Below, one piece after another: positions 37,246-45,423 of a DNA stretch of 64,000 nt; positions within the stretch are counted from its first letter, which is position 1, and each line of letters begins with the position of its first letter. Where the stretch lies: assembly GCA_020249465.1 (NCBI GenBank), contig JADCFP010000012.1:24828-88827 (forward strand), given 5' to 3'. A model generated the notes under the pieces. It made no database searches, was not told the origin of the DNA, and saw only the letters and a program-made list of their open reading frames with translations. Both the position numbers and the translations under genes were made by a program. Origin of the DNA: Roseomonas sp. (GTDB lineage Bacteria; Pseudomonadota; Alphaproteobacteria; Acetobacterales; Acetobacteraceae).

Positions 37246-37289
37246 AGAGCGGGTTGCGTGAACCCACGTGAACGCAACACGCGCTAATC
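37246..37289. repeat. 44-bp palindromic repeat, copy B, at an acyltransferase stop codon
   Basis: This copy has the same length as the one at 33918-33961 and matches it at both ends, with a central part that differs. On the minus strand it again starts with GATTAG, providing the final aspartate codon and TAG stop of the LpxL-like gene. Confidence 0.8.
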
Positions 37290-38195
37290 TCGCGCCGTCG
37301 CTTTGCGGTCTATGGGGCAGGGCGCATCTGGTTCGAAATAAGGTAGCCAATACCAGTTTTCGATCCGCGGGCGCACCCAGGCCTGCGACCGCGCGTCAAT
37401 CTGGTCCGCGAGATGCCGTGCAAGCGCGTCACCCGTTAGGCTTTCGGGCCGGTCCAAGACCGCCTGAACCACAACGCGATACTTTGCCAGCCCGAGATAC
37501 TCGACAAAAACAGGAACGATATTCACGCCATGGCGAACGGCAAGCCGTGCCGCAAGCCAGCGATTGCCGGCGTAAGGCAGGTCGCGTCCAAGATTTGGGC
37601 CCCAGACATACCCCTCCTTTTCTTCGTCAATATAAATCAGGAGACCTTTGCCATTTTCCAGCCTACGGTCCAGTTGCCGTGCGGCCGATGGTGACGCAGG
37701 GATGAATTCCAGTCCTGGCCAGGATTGCCGTGCTTCAAGCACCAGTTTTTCGCGGAAGCCACCCAACGGCAGATAGAGCGCTACCCAATCACTATAGTGA
37801 TGGGCCAGGGCGCAAACATATTCCCAATTGGCGATATGGTTGCCGACCAGAATGAAAGGTCGCCCCGCGGTTTTGAGATGTTCCGCGCCAAGGATTTCAA
37901 CCCGACCCGACGAAAAAAGGCGCTGCAGGTTCGCATATTCAGCATAATGCTGACCGATCCTGCGGGTAAAAGCGACAACACGCCGATCAAGTTCAGCCGG
38001 GTCAGTAATCCCCGAAAACTGCGCGATATTGCGGCGAAGACGTTGTACCCAAAGGCTTGAGTCTTTAAGCGCTGACCTTCCGCGCATTGCGCCGATTGTG
38101 CCGCCCAAACTGGATGCCCAGGTGATGGGCAAGCGACGCAGGATCGGCACCATTAAGGATTCGAATAATTCTTCACGCCTGTTGCCTGCTGCCAT
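37284..38195 (-). CDS. LpxL-like lysophospholipid/lipid A acyltransferase
   Basis: The 303-residue protein resembles the LpxL/HtrB acyltransferase family, which adds fatty acids to lipid A or other lipids at the inner membrane. The catalytic H-x4-E motif is GNHIANWE near residue 115, with ADFRxP-like LYLPLGGFREK near 138 and FIPASPSAARQLDRRLENGKGLLIYIDEE near 160, followed by VNIVPVFVEYLG near 215. ATG 38195 follows AAGGAGAG and overlaps the P450 stop by one base (TAATG). The final codon and stop fall within a repeat element. The acyl substrate is unknown. Confidence 0.82.
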   Translation of the reverse strand: MAAGNRREELFESLMVPILRRLPITWASSLGGTIGAMRGRSALKDSSLWVQRLRRNIAQFSGITDPAELDRRVVAFTRRIGQHYAEYANLQRLFSSGRVEILGAEHLKTAGRPFILVGNHIANWEYVCALAHHYSDWVALYLPLGGFREKLVLEARQSWPGLEFIPASPSAARQLDRRLENGKGLLIYIDEEKEGYVWGPNLGRDLPYAGNRWLAARLAVRHGVNIVPVFVEYLGLAKYRVVVQAVLDRPESLTGDALARHLADQIDARSQAWVRPRIENWYWLPYFEPDAPCPIDRKATARD

Positions 38196-39643
38196 TATAC
38201 GGCTCTCCTTGGGCTTAGCCGCATCGGTAAGCCTTGATGCGGCCGCAGCGTCAGCCGGCATTCGATTTCGACCTTGTGGTTTTTTTCGACTTCCGCGGTG
38301 AAGCGCTGCGCCAGGGTTGCAAGGCACAGAATTCCCTCTACCAGGCCGAAGCGTAGCCCCAGACAGACGCGCCGACCCACACTGAAGGGAATATAGATGA
38401 ATTTATCCGGGCGCGGCTGATCCGGCAGAAAGCGCTCCGGAATGAAATGATCGGGCTTTTCCCAATAGGCCTTATGCCGATGCAAAAGCCAAGGCACAAC
38501 AAGAATGATGGTATCCTTTGCAATGTTCCGGGCGCCCAGCACATCATCGCGCCGCGCCTGCCGGCCGAGGATTGGCACTGGGGGATAAAGACGCAAGGCC
38601 TCTTCGAAGACTGCGCGCGTGTAAGGCAGCCGGGGTAAATCCTCCAGGCTTGGCGCCCGCCCACCAAGCACCGTATCAATTTCATTATGTAGCCTGGTCG
38701 CGGCACGTGGACTATGGCTCAAAAGATACCAGCACCAGGCAAGCGTATTCGCTGTTGTCTCATGCCCGGCCATGAACATCACGATCGCCTCATTGCGCGC
38801 AGCCCTGGTGCTGACTGGGCAAGCGCTGGCATCAGCTTGACTGGCATTACCATGCTTCAGCAGATGGGAAAGTAGCGTGAAACGCCCGGCATCGGCGGAA
38901 TTGCGGTGGCGTTCGATGATGTCATCAATCACACTATGGACCAATTCCGCAGCCCTGGCGGCACGTCTGCGTCGAAGCGGGTTTGCAAGCCAGCCAAGAG
39001 CAGCGATACCCAATGTATCAGCCAGACTATTCTGTTCCACTTCCCGCTGATAGGCCGAAAAGCCATGCACAACACGCAAAGCCTCTGTATCACTGGTGTC
39101 ATCACCAAAGACGGTTCGGCCGATGATGCGCGCGGTCAGGCGCGCCATTTCTTCAAGCATATGGACGGGCCTGCCTGCTGGCAGGGATTGCCAGTGATTG
39201 GCCAGCCGCTGCGCTTCTTCGGCCATCACTAGGGCGAAATCATCCATCAATTCCGGTTCAAAGGCAGGGGCGCAAAGGCGGCGTCGTTCCTGCCACACTT
39301 CGCCATCACTCACGAAAAGACCATCGCCCAATAAGGGTTCCAGGGCGTGGCGCATCTGCGGGCTTTTGCGGTCGTAATTGTCGTGCTTTTCCAGAAACAC
39401 GCGCCTTACGCTGTCGGCGCTGTTGCAGACAAGATACTGCTGCCGGAGCAGCTTGAAGCCGAAGCAATCGCGTTCATAGGCCGCTTGGGGCCAGACAGAA
39501 AGAATGTTGCGCCGCGCTTCCCGCAATAGGCTCCATAAGGGCAGGCGTTGATCGTGCCGCGTCAGGCTGACGGGAATGCCCTCCGCTAAATCAATGGTGA
39601 ATGGATCCGAACCAGCCAAACGATTCAATCCTGGCTCAACCAT
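38195..39643 (-). CDS. Cytochrome P450
   Basis: The 482-residue haem monooxygenase shows the oxygen-binding I-helix MFMAGHETTANTLAW near residue 285, the K-helix EEALRLYPP near 345 with its E-x-x-R, and the haem-ligand loop FSVGRRVCLGLRFG near 420 with the cysteine thiolate. Overall form resembles fatty-acid hydroxylase-type P450s (CYP4/CYP102-like). No ferredoxin or reductase gene is beside it. It ends by overlapping the LpxL-like acyltransferase start, so the pair is probably translated together, which suggests a hydroxylated acyl product. Confidence 0.92.
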   Translation of the reverse strand: MVEPGLNRLAGSDPFTIDLAEGIPVSLTRHDQRLPLWSLLREARRNILSVWPQAAYERDCFGFKLLRQQYLVCNSADSVRRVFLEKHDNYDRKSPQMRHALEPLLGDGLFVSDGEVWQERRRLCAPAFEPELMDDFALVMAEEAQRLANHWQSLPAGRPVHMLEEMARLTARIIGRTVFGDDTSDTEALRVVHGFSAYQREVEQNSLADTLGIAALGWLANPLRRRRAARAAELVHSVIDDIIERHRNSADAGRFTLLSHLLKHGNASQADASACPVSTRAARNEAIVMFMAGHETTANTLAWCWYLLSHSPRAATRLHNEIDTVLGGRAPSLEDLPRLPYTRAVFEEALRLYPPVPILGRQARRDDVLGARNIAKDTIILVVPWLLHRHKAYWEKPDHFIPERFLPDQPRPDKFIYIPFSVGRRVCLGLRFGLVEGILCLATLAQRFTAEVEKNHKVEIECRLTLRPHQGLPMRLSPRRAV

Positions 39644-39760
39644 GATGCGTCAGAAAGCCTCGGCAAGCACAGCCCTGTAACAGGGGGCAGGATAGGGCAA
39701 TGTATTTCATATGATGAAAAGCTGTCCTGCGCGGTTGGCTGCGGGGCGGTGGCTCTTGCA

Positions 39761-40753
39761 TCACTGTTCCATCTTCACGCCAGTGCGTTCTACAACGCCC
39801 TTGAACTTGGTCAGCTCCGCCTGGAAAAATTCGCGCGCATCGGCGGGCGCATTGGGCCGCGTCCAGGGCGAAATCCCGGCAATCAGAAAACGCTCGCGCA
39901 GCTGCGGATCAGCTAGCGCCGCATTGATGGCGCGGTTCAGCGCCGCCACCGTCCCTTCCGGCATCCGCGGCGGCCCCACCACCGCGAACCAATTGCCGAT
40001 ATCAAAGCCAGGCATGCCTGATTCCGCGAGGGTCGGGATTTCCGGGAAAGCGGGGAAACGCTCCAGGCCGGTGATTGCAATGCCGCGAACGCGATTATCG
40101 CGCACCTGCGCGGCGGCTGAGGCCAATACCGCAACCCCCCAAGCGGTTTCACCACGCGCGATGGATTCCACCATCAACCCGCCAGACCGATACGGCACAT
40201 GCGAGAACTTGCCGCCCAACAGCAACGAAACCGCAACCGCTTCGGCCGCGAAATGCGGCATGGACCCAACCCCGGAAGACGCATAAGGCAAATCATCCTG
40301 CGGGCCGGAGCGCAGCTTCGCCACAGCCTCGGCCGCATTGCGGGCCGGGAAATTTGGCGCTGCCACCAGGATCAGCGGACCATTCGCTGCAATCGCGATA
40401 TGGGTGAAATCCGCAATCGGGTCATAGCGCGTGCCGCCCTGCATGGCGGCAGGAATAAGACCATGGGATGACGCCTCATTCAGCATCAATACCGTGCCAT
40501 CGGCAGGCTGGCGACGCAGCCATTCGGCGGCCACCGTGCCTGAAGCGCCGGGGCGGTTTTCCACCACCACGCGCGCATTGGCGCCCATATGTGCCTGCAT
40601 ACGCTCTGCCAGCAGGCGCGCGGTGATATCGGTGGAACCGCCGGGGGCAAAGCCGCTCACCAGCGTAATGGGGCGATCAGGCAGGCCTTGCGCGATGGCC
40701 GGTGCTGCCAATGCAAGGCCCATGGCGGCCCCAAGGAAAAGCCGTCTTATCAT
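39761..40753 (-). CDS. Bug/TctC-family periplasmic substrate-binding protein
   Basis: A 330-residue orphan Bug receptor with signal IRRLFLGAAMGLALAAPAIAQG. Family blocks are ITLVSGFAPGGSTDITARLL near residue 28, [15 protein letters not shown] near 60 and FSHVPYRSGGLMVESI near 180. ATG 40753 is chosen since it starts the signal peptide and follows GGGAGAGAG. The remaining 257 bases upstream to the next gene contain no visible gene. No permease genes lie nearby. Confidence 0.92.
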   Translation of the reverse strand: MIRRLFLGAAMGLALAAPAIAQGLPDRPITLVSGFAPGGSTDITARLLAERMQAHMGANARVVVENRPGASGTVAAEWLRRQPADGTVLMLNEASSHGLIPAAMQGGTRYDPIADFTHIAIAANGPLILVAAPNFPARNAAEAVAKLRSGPQDDLPYASSGVGSMPHFAAEAVAVSLLLGGKFSHVPYRSGGLMVESIARGETAWGVAVLASAAAQVRDNRVRGIAITGLERFPAFPEIPTLAESGMPGFDIGNWFAVVGPPRMPEGTVAALNRAINAALADPQLRERFLIAGISPWTRPNAPADAREFFQAELTKFKGVVERTGVKMEQ

Positions 40754-41010
40754 CTGCGTCTCTCTCCCAAGTTTCATCTGATGATCCCCTCAAGCACGAA
40801 GGTCAGCGCCCCGGCAAGCCAAAAGCAAGAAACTGGATCGAGGGCACTGAAGGCCGCAGCGCTGTGCCCATCGCCAATGGACTGAGGCAGGGTTAGTCCC
40901 GGGCAGCCAGGTTATCGCGAACATAATCGCTTGATGCTAGCGCCATAGGCTGGGAGAGATGGGTGAAATTCGCTGTTCCTCAAGCACCATCTTGTGCCTG
41001 CACCAGCCTA

Positions 41011-41439
41011 TCACCCCGCCCCCAAGCGCTTCCAAACCCCATCCGCATGCGCGATGAGCTTATCGCCCGCCGTCAGCCGCCCACGCACGAAAACGATGGA
41101 ACGCGTGACACGCATCACCTCACCTTCCGCGACCAGGAAATCCCCCTGCCTGGCGCCGGAGATGAAATGCATATTCAACTGCACCGTGACATTGGGGCCG
41201 CGATCCGCCGCTTCCCACACCGTATGCCCAAGGGTCTGATCCAGGAAGGTAGAAATCATGCCACCATGGACAATGCCATGGATATTGCTGTGCTTTTCTT
41301 CGACCAGCAGGCCATGCAGGCGCCGCCCATCCACAGTTTTTTGCCAGAAGGGACCAACCAGGGCGGGGAAGCCATCCTCATGCCAGACGAAATCCGTCCA
41401 GCCATCGGCGGCGGGGTCATAGGGTGTTTTCGCGTTCAT
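41011..41439 (-). CDS. PaaI-type hot-dog fold thioesterase
   Basis: The 142-residue protein has the hot-dog thioesterase signature NIHGIVHGGMISTFLDQTLGH near residue 60, where the HGG glycine-rich turn and following acidic residue are catalytic in PaaI-like enzymes, and a beta strand VTVQLNMHFISGARQGD near 95. It hydrolyses acyl-CoA thioesters, often from aromatic acid catabolism. ATG 41439 is chosen over an upstream start because the longer N-terminus overlaps the divergent GST gene. Substrate unknown. Confidence 0.88.
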   Translation of the reverse strand: MNAKTPYDPAADGWTDFVWHEDGFPALVGPFWQKTVDGRRLHGLLVEEKHSNIHGIVHGGMISTFLDQTLGHTVWEAADRGPNVTVQLNMHFISGARQGDFLVAEGEVMRVTRSIVFVRGRLTAGDKLIAHADGVWKRLGAG

Positions 41440-41520
41440 GGGGGCGGGTGTAACGCAAAGCGGGCCAGGGGTGAAATGCCGGGCCTCGTCAAGCTTGGCA
41501 CGAAGGGTTAGGCTTTTCTG

Positions 41521-42135
41521 ATGCAGCTTTTCCATTCCGCCGGCTCGCCCTATGCCCGCATCGCCCGCATGGCGGTGCTGGAACTTGGCCTTGAAGGCCG
41601 GGTTGCCTTCACCGAAACCACCTTGCGCGATCCGGCGTCCACTCTATTGCCGCATAACCCGGTGGGGCGCGTGCCATCGCTGGTGCTTGCGGATGGCACC
41701 ACAGTCACAGAAACTACGCCGATCCTGATGGTGCTGGATAGTCTTGTGGCATCTGACAGACGCCTTTTGGGCGATGGCGCGGATGGCTGGAAGCGGCTGG
41801 CCGCCTATGGCCGTGTGCTTGGGATGCTGGATGGCATCGCGGTCTGGAACCGCGAACTGCGCCGGCCGGTGCATGAAAGATCACCGGGCGTGATGGCGCT
41901 TGAAGAAACCCGCGCCGCACGTATTGCCGCCGCGCTGCAGGATGATGTGGCGCGGGGCGTTTATGACGCGCCTGATGCAGGCTTCCTCGCGCTACTCGCC
42001 GTGCTTGGCTATTGCGAGAGGCGCCATCGTGTGTGGGCTTGGCGTGATGCCTTGCCGGGCCTGGCCATTTGGTTTGACCGCGCTTCAGACCGCGCTTCTT
42101 TCGCCGCCACCATGCCGCCGGTAAGCGGCATCTGA
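41521..42135 (+). CDS. Glutathione S-transferase family protein
   Basis: The 204-residue protein has a GST N-terminal domain (MQLFHSAGSPYARIARMAVLELGL, serine near the glutathione site; RVPSLVLADGTTVTETTPILMVLD) and a helical C-terminal domain (GFLALLAVLGYCERRH). It is divergent from the thioesterase gene across 81 bases. The next small gene begins two bases after its stop. Glutathione-dependent conjugation or reduction is likely; the substrate is unknown. Confidence 0.85.
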   Translation: MQLFHSAGSPYARIARMAVLELGLEGRVAFTETTLRDPASTLLPHNPVGRVPSLVLADGTTVTETTPILMVLDSLVASDRRLLGDGADGWKRLAAYGRVLGMLDGIAVWNRELRRPVHERSPGVMALEETRAARIAAALQDDVARGVYDAPDAGFLALLAVLGYCERRHRVWAWRDALPGLAIWFDRASDRASFAATMPPVSGI

Positions 42136-42136
42136 G

Positions 42137-42358
42137 ATGCTCCCGCCAGCATCACGCCATAATGGCGGCCCACCGCTGGATGAGGAAGAAGATGTCAACG
42201 CATCCTGGCGCGCCTGGCATTGGCGCCGCGCACACAAGCGCGCCTGGAAGACCCCGCCGCGGGAGATTGCGCTAAGGCGCTTGGCGCGCGCCGAGGAACT
42301 CGGCATTACCTATAAGGAATATACGCTCGAGATTCTGGAACGCGGCAAGTATCTGTAG
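42137..42358 (+). CDS. Small conserved protein with HNGGPPLDEEE motif
   Basis: A 73-residue protein starting MLPPASRHNGGPPLDEEED, followed by a basic tryptophan-rich segment (WRAWHWRRAHKRAWKTPPRE) and a helical C-terminus. Short proteins with HNGGPPL are frequent in alphaproteobacteria but have no known role. The ATG follows the GST stop by one base (TGAGATG), so the two are probably co-translated. Confidence 0.65.
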   Translation: MLPPASRHNGGPPLDEEEDVNASWRAWHWRRAHKRAWKTPPREIALRRLARAEELGITYKEYTLEILERGKYL

Positions 42359-42368
42359 TGTCGCTTCA

Positions 42369-42392
42369 ATTCCGCTCACGGTGAGGAATTTT
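42369..42392. terminator. Possible bidirectional terminator hairpin
   Basis: Between two convergent genes, AATTC and CTCA arms pair with TGAG and GAATT around a short loop, with TTTT directly after on the plus strand. The stem has a 2-base bulge, and it overlaps the end of the minus-strand gene. Confidence 0.35.
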
Positions 42393-42786
42393 GCAGCCGA
42401 GGCTTTCCCATCTTAAACCACGCCTTGGATATCTTCCCGCCTTCGACCTCATAGATTGCAATCACGTCAATTTCGCCAGGACCTTCCGGAAAGGTTCGTG
42501 TGACAACCTCCTGATCAATGACAAGGTTACCCACAGATAATCGCGTGATCAAACGTCCGTGCAAGTTTGGTTCGCGAAAGCGTAGGAGATGCCGCTCCCG
42601 GATTTCTGTAGCTCCCTTGGCCAGAAGATGGTCCGGAAAGCCGTAATAGCTGCAATCCTCGGCACACCACCGCATAAAGGCATCAATATCGCGCGCGTTA
42701 TAGGCTTCAAGTTGTTGCTGCACGCAGTACTCTGGGTGAGTTGACTGGTCGTCCTCCAAACTACTCCCCTTTCGCCATATGACCAT
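42376..42786 (-). CDS. NTF2/SnoaL-like protein
   Basis: The 136-residue protein has the cone-like NTF2 fold sequence pattern: VQQQLEAYNARDIDAFMRWCAEDCSYYGFP near residue 22, then EIRERHLLRF and a C-terminal sheet with IDVIAIYEVEGGKISKAWF. Such folds serve as isomerases, dehydratases or protein partners. Starts are uncertain: ATG 42786 gives the full open frame, while TTG 42759 has AAGGGGAG correctly placed. The gene is noticeably AT-richer than its neighbours, suggesting recent transfer. No catalytic residues are clear. Confidence 0.72.
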   Translation of the reverse strand: MVIWRKGSSLEDDQSTHPEYCVQQQLEAYNARDIDAFMRWCAEDCSYYGFPDHLLAKGATEIRERHLLRFREPNLHGRLITRLSVGNLVIDQEVVTRTFPEGPGEIDVIAIYEVEGGKISKAWFKMGKPRLQNSSP

Positions 42787-42813
42787 AAGGCGCCTACGAC
42801 AAGAAAACGTCGA

Positions 42814-43653
42814 TCAGTCCGGCACCAGCACCGCTTCCAGCGTCATCAGTACGGGATTATCGCCAGGCGTCAGCACCCCCGCGCTCAAATGCCCGGTCAG
42901 ATCCACCATTGCCACATCAAGCCGCGTGGCGCCGGGGCGGATGACGCCATCGCGGATCAGCATTTCGGTCGCGAAATTATCCACCGGCGGCGCATTGGCA
43001 TAACGCGCGCCGATAATGCTGCCGACACCGCCATGCAACCGCGCTGCAGCAAAGCCAGCACCCGCCACCGCCGCTTCAAGGGCCGCGGTAATGTCCTGAT
43101 TGGGGCAAAGCCGGATCGCGATACCATTGGCGCTGGCGGCATTTGGCAACGAGGTGGCAACAGGTGTGAAAAGCTTGAAGCCCGTTTCCGCATCCTGGCG
43201 TGCTTCAAACCGCGCGCCCGAAATCAACACACCCTGCGCGCGGATTGGCGCGGCGATGATGGTTTCTTCCGGCAGCATATGGCCACCGCCGGCGCGGCCA
43301 TCGGCTTCGGTCCAGAAGCCATGGCAGTGGAAAAAGGGCGCGCCATCGCGAAAGCCAACCGTGATGGAAGCCACATCAAGCCGCGTGTCGCCGGCGGGGC
43401 GGAAGGTGTGACTGTAATAGGCAGCATGGGATGGATCGGGCGCCAGCGCCGGGATCACATAAGCGAATGGCCCAAGCGCGCCGCCCGAGAGCGTGAGGCA
43501 ACCGCCTTCTGCCCCATGCGCGCGGGCCAGATCATGCAAAGCAGTCAGCAGGCTGGCGCCGCGCGGCAATTCCACATCCACCGCCTGCGCGCGCACCGGA
43601 TGGGCGATAATGCGCTCGGGCCCGACAGGCCCAGGTTGCTGGATGTGGCGCAT
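42814..43653 (-). CDS. Tandem PPC (DUF296) domain protein
   Basis: The 279-residue protein contains two PPC-like domains. The first (about 25-140) has LLTALHDLARAHGAEGGCLTLSGG and a zinc-type FHCHGFW. The second (about 150-275) has ITAALEAAVAGAGFAAARLHGGVGSIIGARY. PPC domains in plants bind AT-rich DNA, but bacterial versions are thought to be metal-dependent metabolic proteins. It lies 27 bases upstream of the NTF2-like gene on the same strand. No enzymatic activity is assigned. Confidence 0.75.
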   Translation of the reverse strand: MRHIQQPGPVGPERIIAHPVRAQAVDVELPRGASLLTALHDLARAHGAEGGCLTLSGGALGPFAYVIPALAPDPSHAAYYSHTFRPAGDTRLDVASITVGFRDGAPFFHCHGFWTEADGRAGGGHMLPEETIIAAPIRAQGVLISGARFEARQDAETGFKLFTPVATSLPNAASANGIAIRLCPNQDITAALEAAVAGAGFAAARLHGGVGSIIGARYANAPPVDNFATEMLIRDGVIRPGATRLDVAMVDLTGHLSAGVLTPGDNPVLMTLEAVLVPD

Positions 43654-43728
43654 GGTCGGTGACGCTCCAGGATGGCTGATGGGCCAGCATGACGGGGGAG
43701 AAGGGTGCTTGTCGAGAACCTCATGCGT

Positions 43729-44010
43729 TCAGCATAAAGCCTCAAAGGGAACGGGCGTGCGCTGCCAAAAGCGATCCAGCTTGTTTTCCGCGATAAAGCG
43801 GGCCTCCAGTTCTTGCAGACAGGTGGCGTTGGCGGTTGGGTCACGCGTTTTCAAACCTATAAAAAGCCCTTCAGCCTGAAGCCGCCCAGGCAAGAGTTTT
43901 GTACCGGCTGTCAGAAGCGCTTCTGCCTGGGCGCGATAGTAGCTGGTCTGGAGATGCGCGATCAAAAAGCTGATGTGGACCGGGGGTGGCGGGGGGCACC
44001 CGGCCCTCAC
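43729..44010 (-). CDS. Small hypothetical protein
   Basis: A 93-residue open frame on the minus strand is the only candidate gene in the 390 bases between the PPC-domain and ABC1-kinase genes. Its C-terminal two-thirds (EARFIAENKLDRFWQRTPVP) looks amphipathic and could be helical, but the N-terminal part reads through a G-rich stretch (PPPPPV). The start is a GTG without a clear ribosome site. It may be a real small gene or a chance open frame. Confidence 0.35.
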   Translation of the reverse strand: MRAGCPPPPPVHISFLIAHLQTSYYRAQAEALLTAGTKLLPGRLQAEGLFIGLKTRDPTANATCLQELEARFIAENKLDRFWQRTPVPFEALC

Positions 44011-44043
44011 CGAGGGGTCGCGCGTCGCGTGCGGCCGTGGTGG

Positions 44044-45423
44044 TCAGCCCTGTGCTGCGGTGGGCGGCACCCCTGCTTTGGCAATCGCTGCCTGCTGGCG
44101 CTCAGCGACTTTCGCCACATCAAATTCGGCGACCAATTCCTGGAATAATTCATGCCAATTCAGCTTGGCATTCAGGCGCAAAAACACTGCCCCAAGCCCG
44201 ATTGCCGCGCGGTCCATCAACGGGAATTCGCGCGGAATGCGCACGCCCCCTGTGCGCTTCAGCCCCGCATGCACTTCTTCGGCAATGCGCCGGCCATATT
44301 GCGGGTCATCGCTTTCCTGAATGGGCCGCACGCGGTCGTCCAGTAGAGGTTCATAGAGGAAGCGCGCCCAAAGGTTCAGCACTTCCATCGTCTCGCGCTT
44401 CAGATCCTTGAAGCCCCAGATGCGATAGGCTTCTGCTGCCTTGTCGAAATCTCCATCGCGCATCGCTTCATAAAGCATGATGACACCGCCCACGAAGCGC
44501 GGTTCAAAAATCCGCACCACGCCGAAATCGAGCAGATTGATCCCGAAGCCATCATTATCCGGCGCATCAGAGCGCACCTGATAATTGCCGAGATGCGGGT
44601 CGCCATGGATCACCCCGTAGCCATAAAACGGCACATACCAGGCGCGGAAAAGCGCGCGCGCATAGGCCGCGCGTTCTTCTTCCGGCGGGTCTTCGTCAAT
44701 CCGGCCTTGAATGGCGCGGCCATCCAGCCAGGACATGGTCAGCAGGCGCTTGGTACAAAAGGCTTCCACCGGCACAGGCACGCGCACGCCGGGCACATCG
44801 CGCAGCATGATGCCGTAAAGCCGTTGCTGCGATGCTTCGCGCAGGTAATCCAGCTCTTCCCGCAGCCTGTCGGAAAGCTCGATATAGGCTTCCTCATTCT
44901 CAAGCGCGCTATCCATGCGCCGGTAGAGGCTCATCGCAATCTTGAGTTGCCTGAGATCAGCCTCAACCACGCTCGCCATATCGGGATATTGCAGCTTGCA
45001 GGCCACGCGCTGGCCATCGGGCAGCACGGCGCGATGCACCTGGCCGAGCGACGCAGCCGCGGCGGCTTCCCGATCAAAGGATTTGAATTTGCTTTCCCAG
45101 GCCGGGCCCAATTCGCTCATCATGCGCCGGCGCACAAAGGGCCATCCCATGGGTGGCGCATTGGCTTGCAACGTCGCCAATTCCTTGGCGATTTCGGGCG
45201 GCAGCGCATCCGGCACGGTGGAGAGGAATTGCGCGATCTTCATCATGGGCCCCTTGAGGGAACCCAATACGGCCTTCAGATCCTCGGCATGTTTTTCATC
45301 GGATTTCAGGCCAAATAATTTGTGGCCAGCAACGCGCGCCGCCATGCCGGTGACGGCGCCCGACGTGCGCACCATGCGGCGCACTTCACCAAAAATCGAA
45401 TGGGCTTCGCGATCTTCAGCCAT
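44044..45423 (-). CDS. ABC1/UbiB family atypical kinase
   Basis: The 459-residue protein is a UbiB/ADCK-like atypical kinase, often linked to ubiquinone synthesis. Motifs are the KxGQ-like KIAQFLSTVPDALP near residue 62 (KIAQ instead of KLGQ), the alanine-rich AAAAASLGQVHRA near 122, the lysine in VACKLQYPD, catalytic IHGDPHLGNYQV near 275 and the metal site LLDFGVVR near 300. ATG 45423 overlaps the PepF stop by 8 bases. Whether KIAQ changes substrate specificity is not known. Confidence 0.88.
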   Translation of the reverse strand: MAEDREAHSIFGEVRRMVRTSGAVTGMAARVAGHKLFGLKSDEKHAEDLKAVLGSLKGPMMKIAQFLSTVPDALPPEIAKELATLQANAPPMGWPFVRRRMMSELGPAWESKFKSFDREAAAAASLGQVHRAVLPDGQRVACKLQYPDMASVVEADLRQLKIAMSLYRRMDSALENEEAYIELSDRLREELDYLREASQQRLYGIMLRDVPGVRVPVPVEAFCTKRLLTMSWLDGRAIQGRIDEDPPEEERAAYARALFRAWYVPFYGYGVIHGDPHLGNYQVRSDAPDNDGFGINLLDFGVVRIFEPRFVGGVIMLYEAMRDGDFDKAAEAYRIWGFKDLKRETMEVLNLWARFLYEPLLDDRVRPIQESDDPQYGRRIAEEVHAGLKRTGGVRIPREFPLMDRAAIGLGAVFLRLNAKLNWHELFQELVAEFDVAKVAERQQAAIAKAGVPPTAAQG

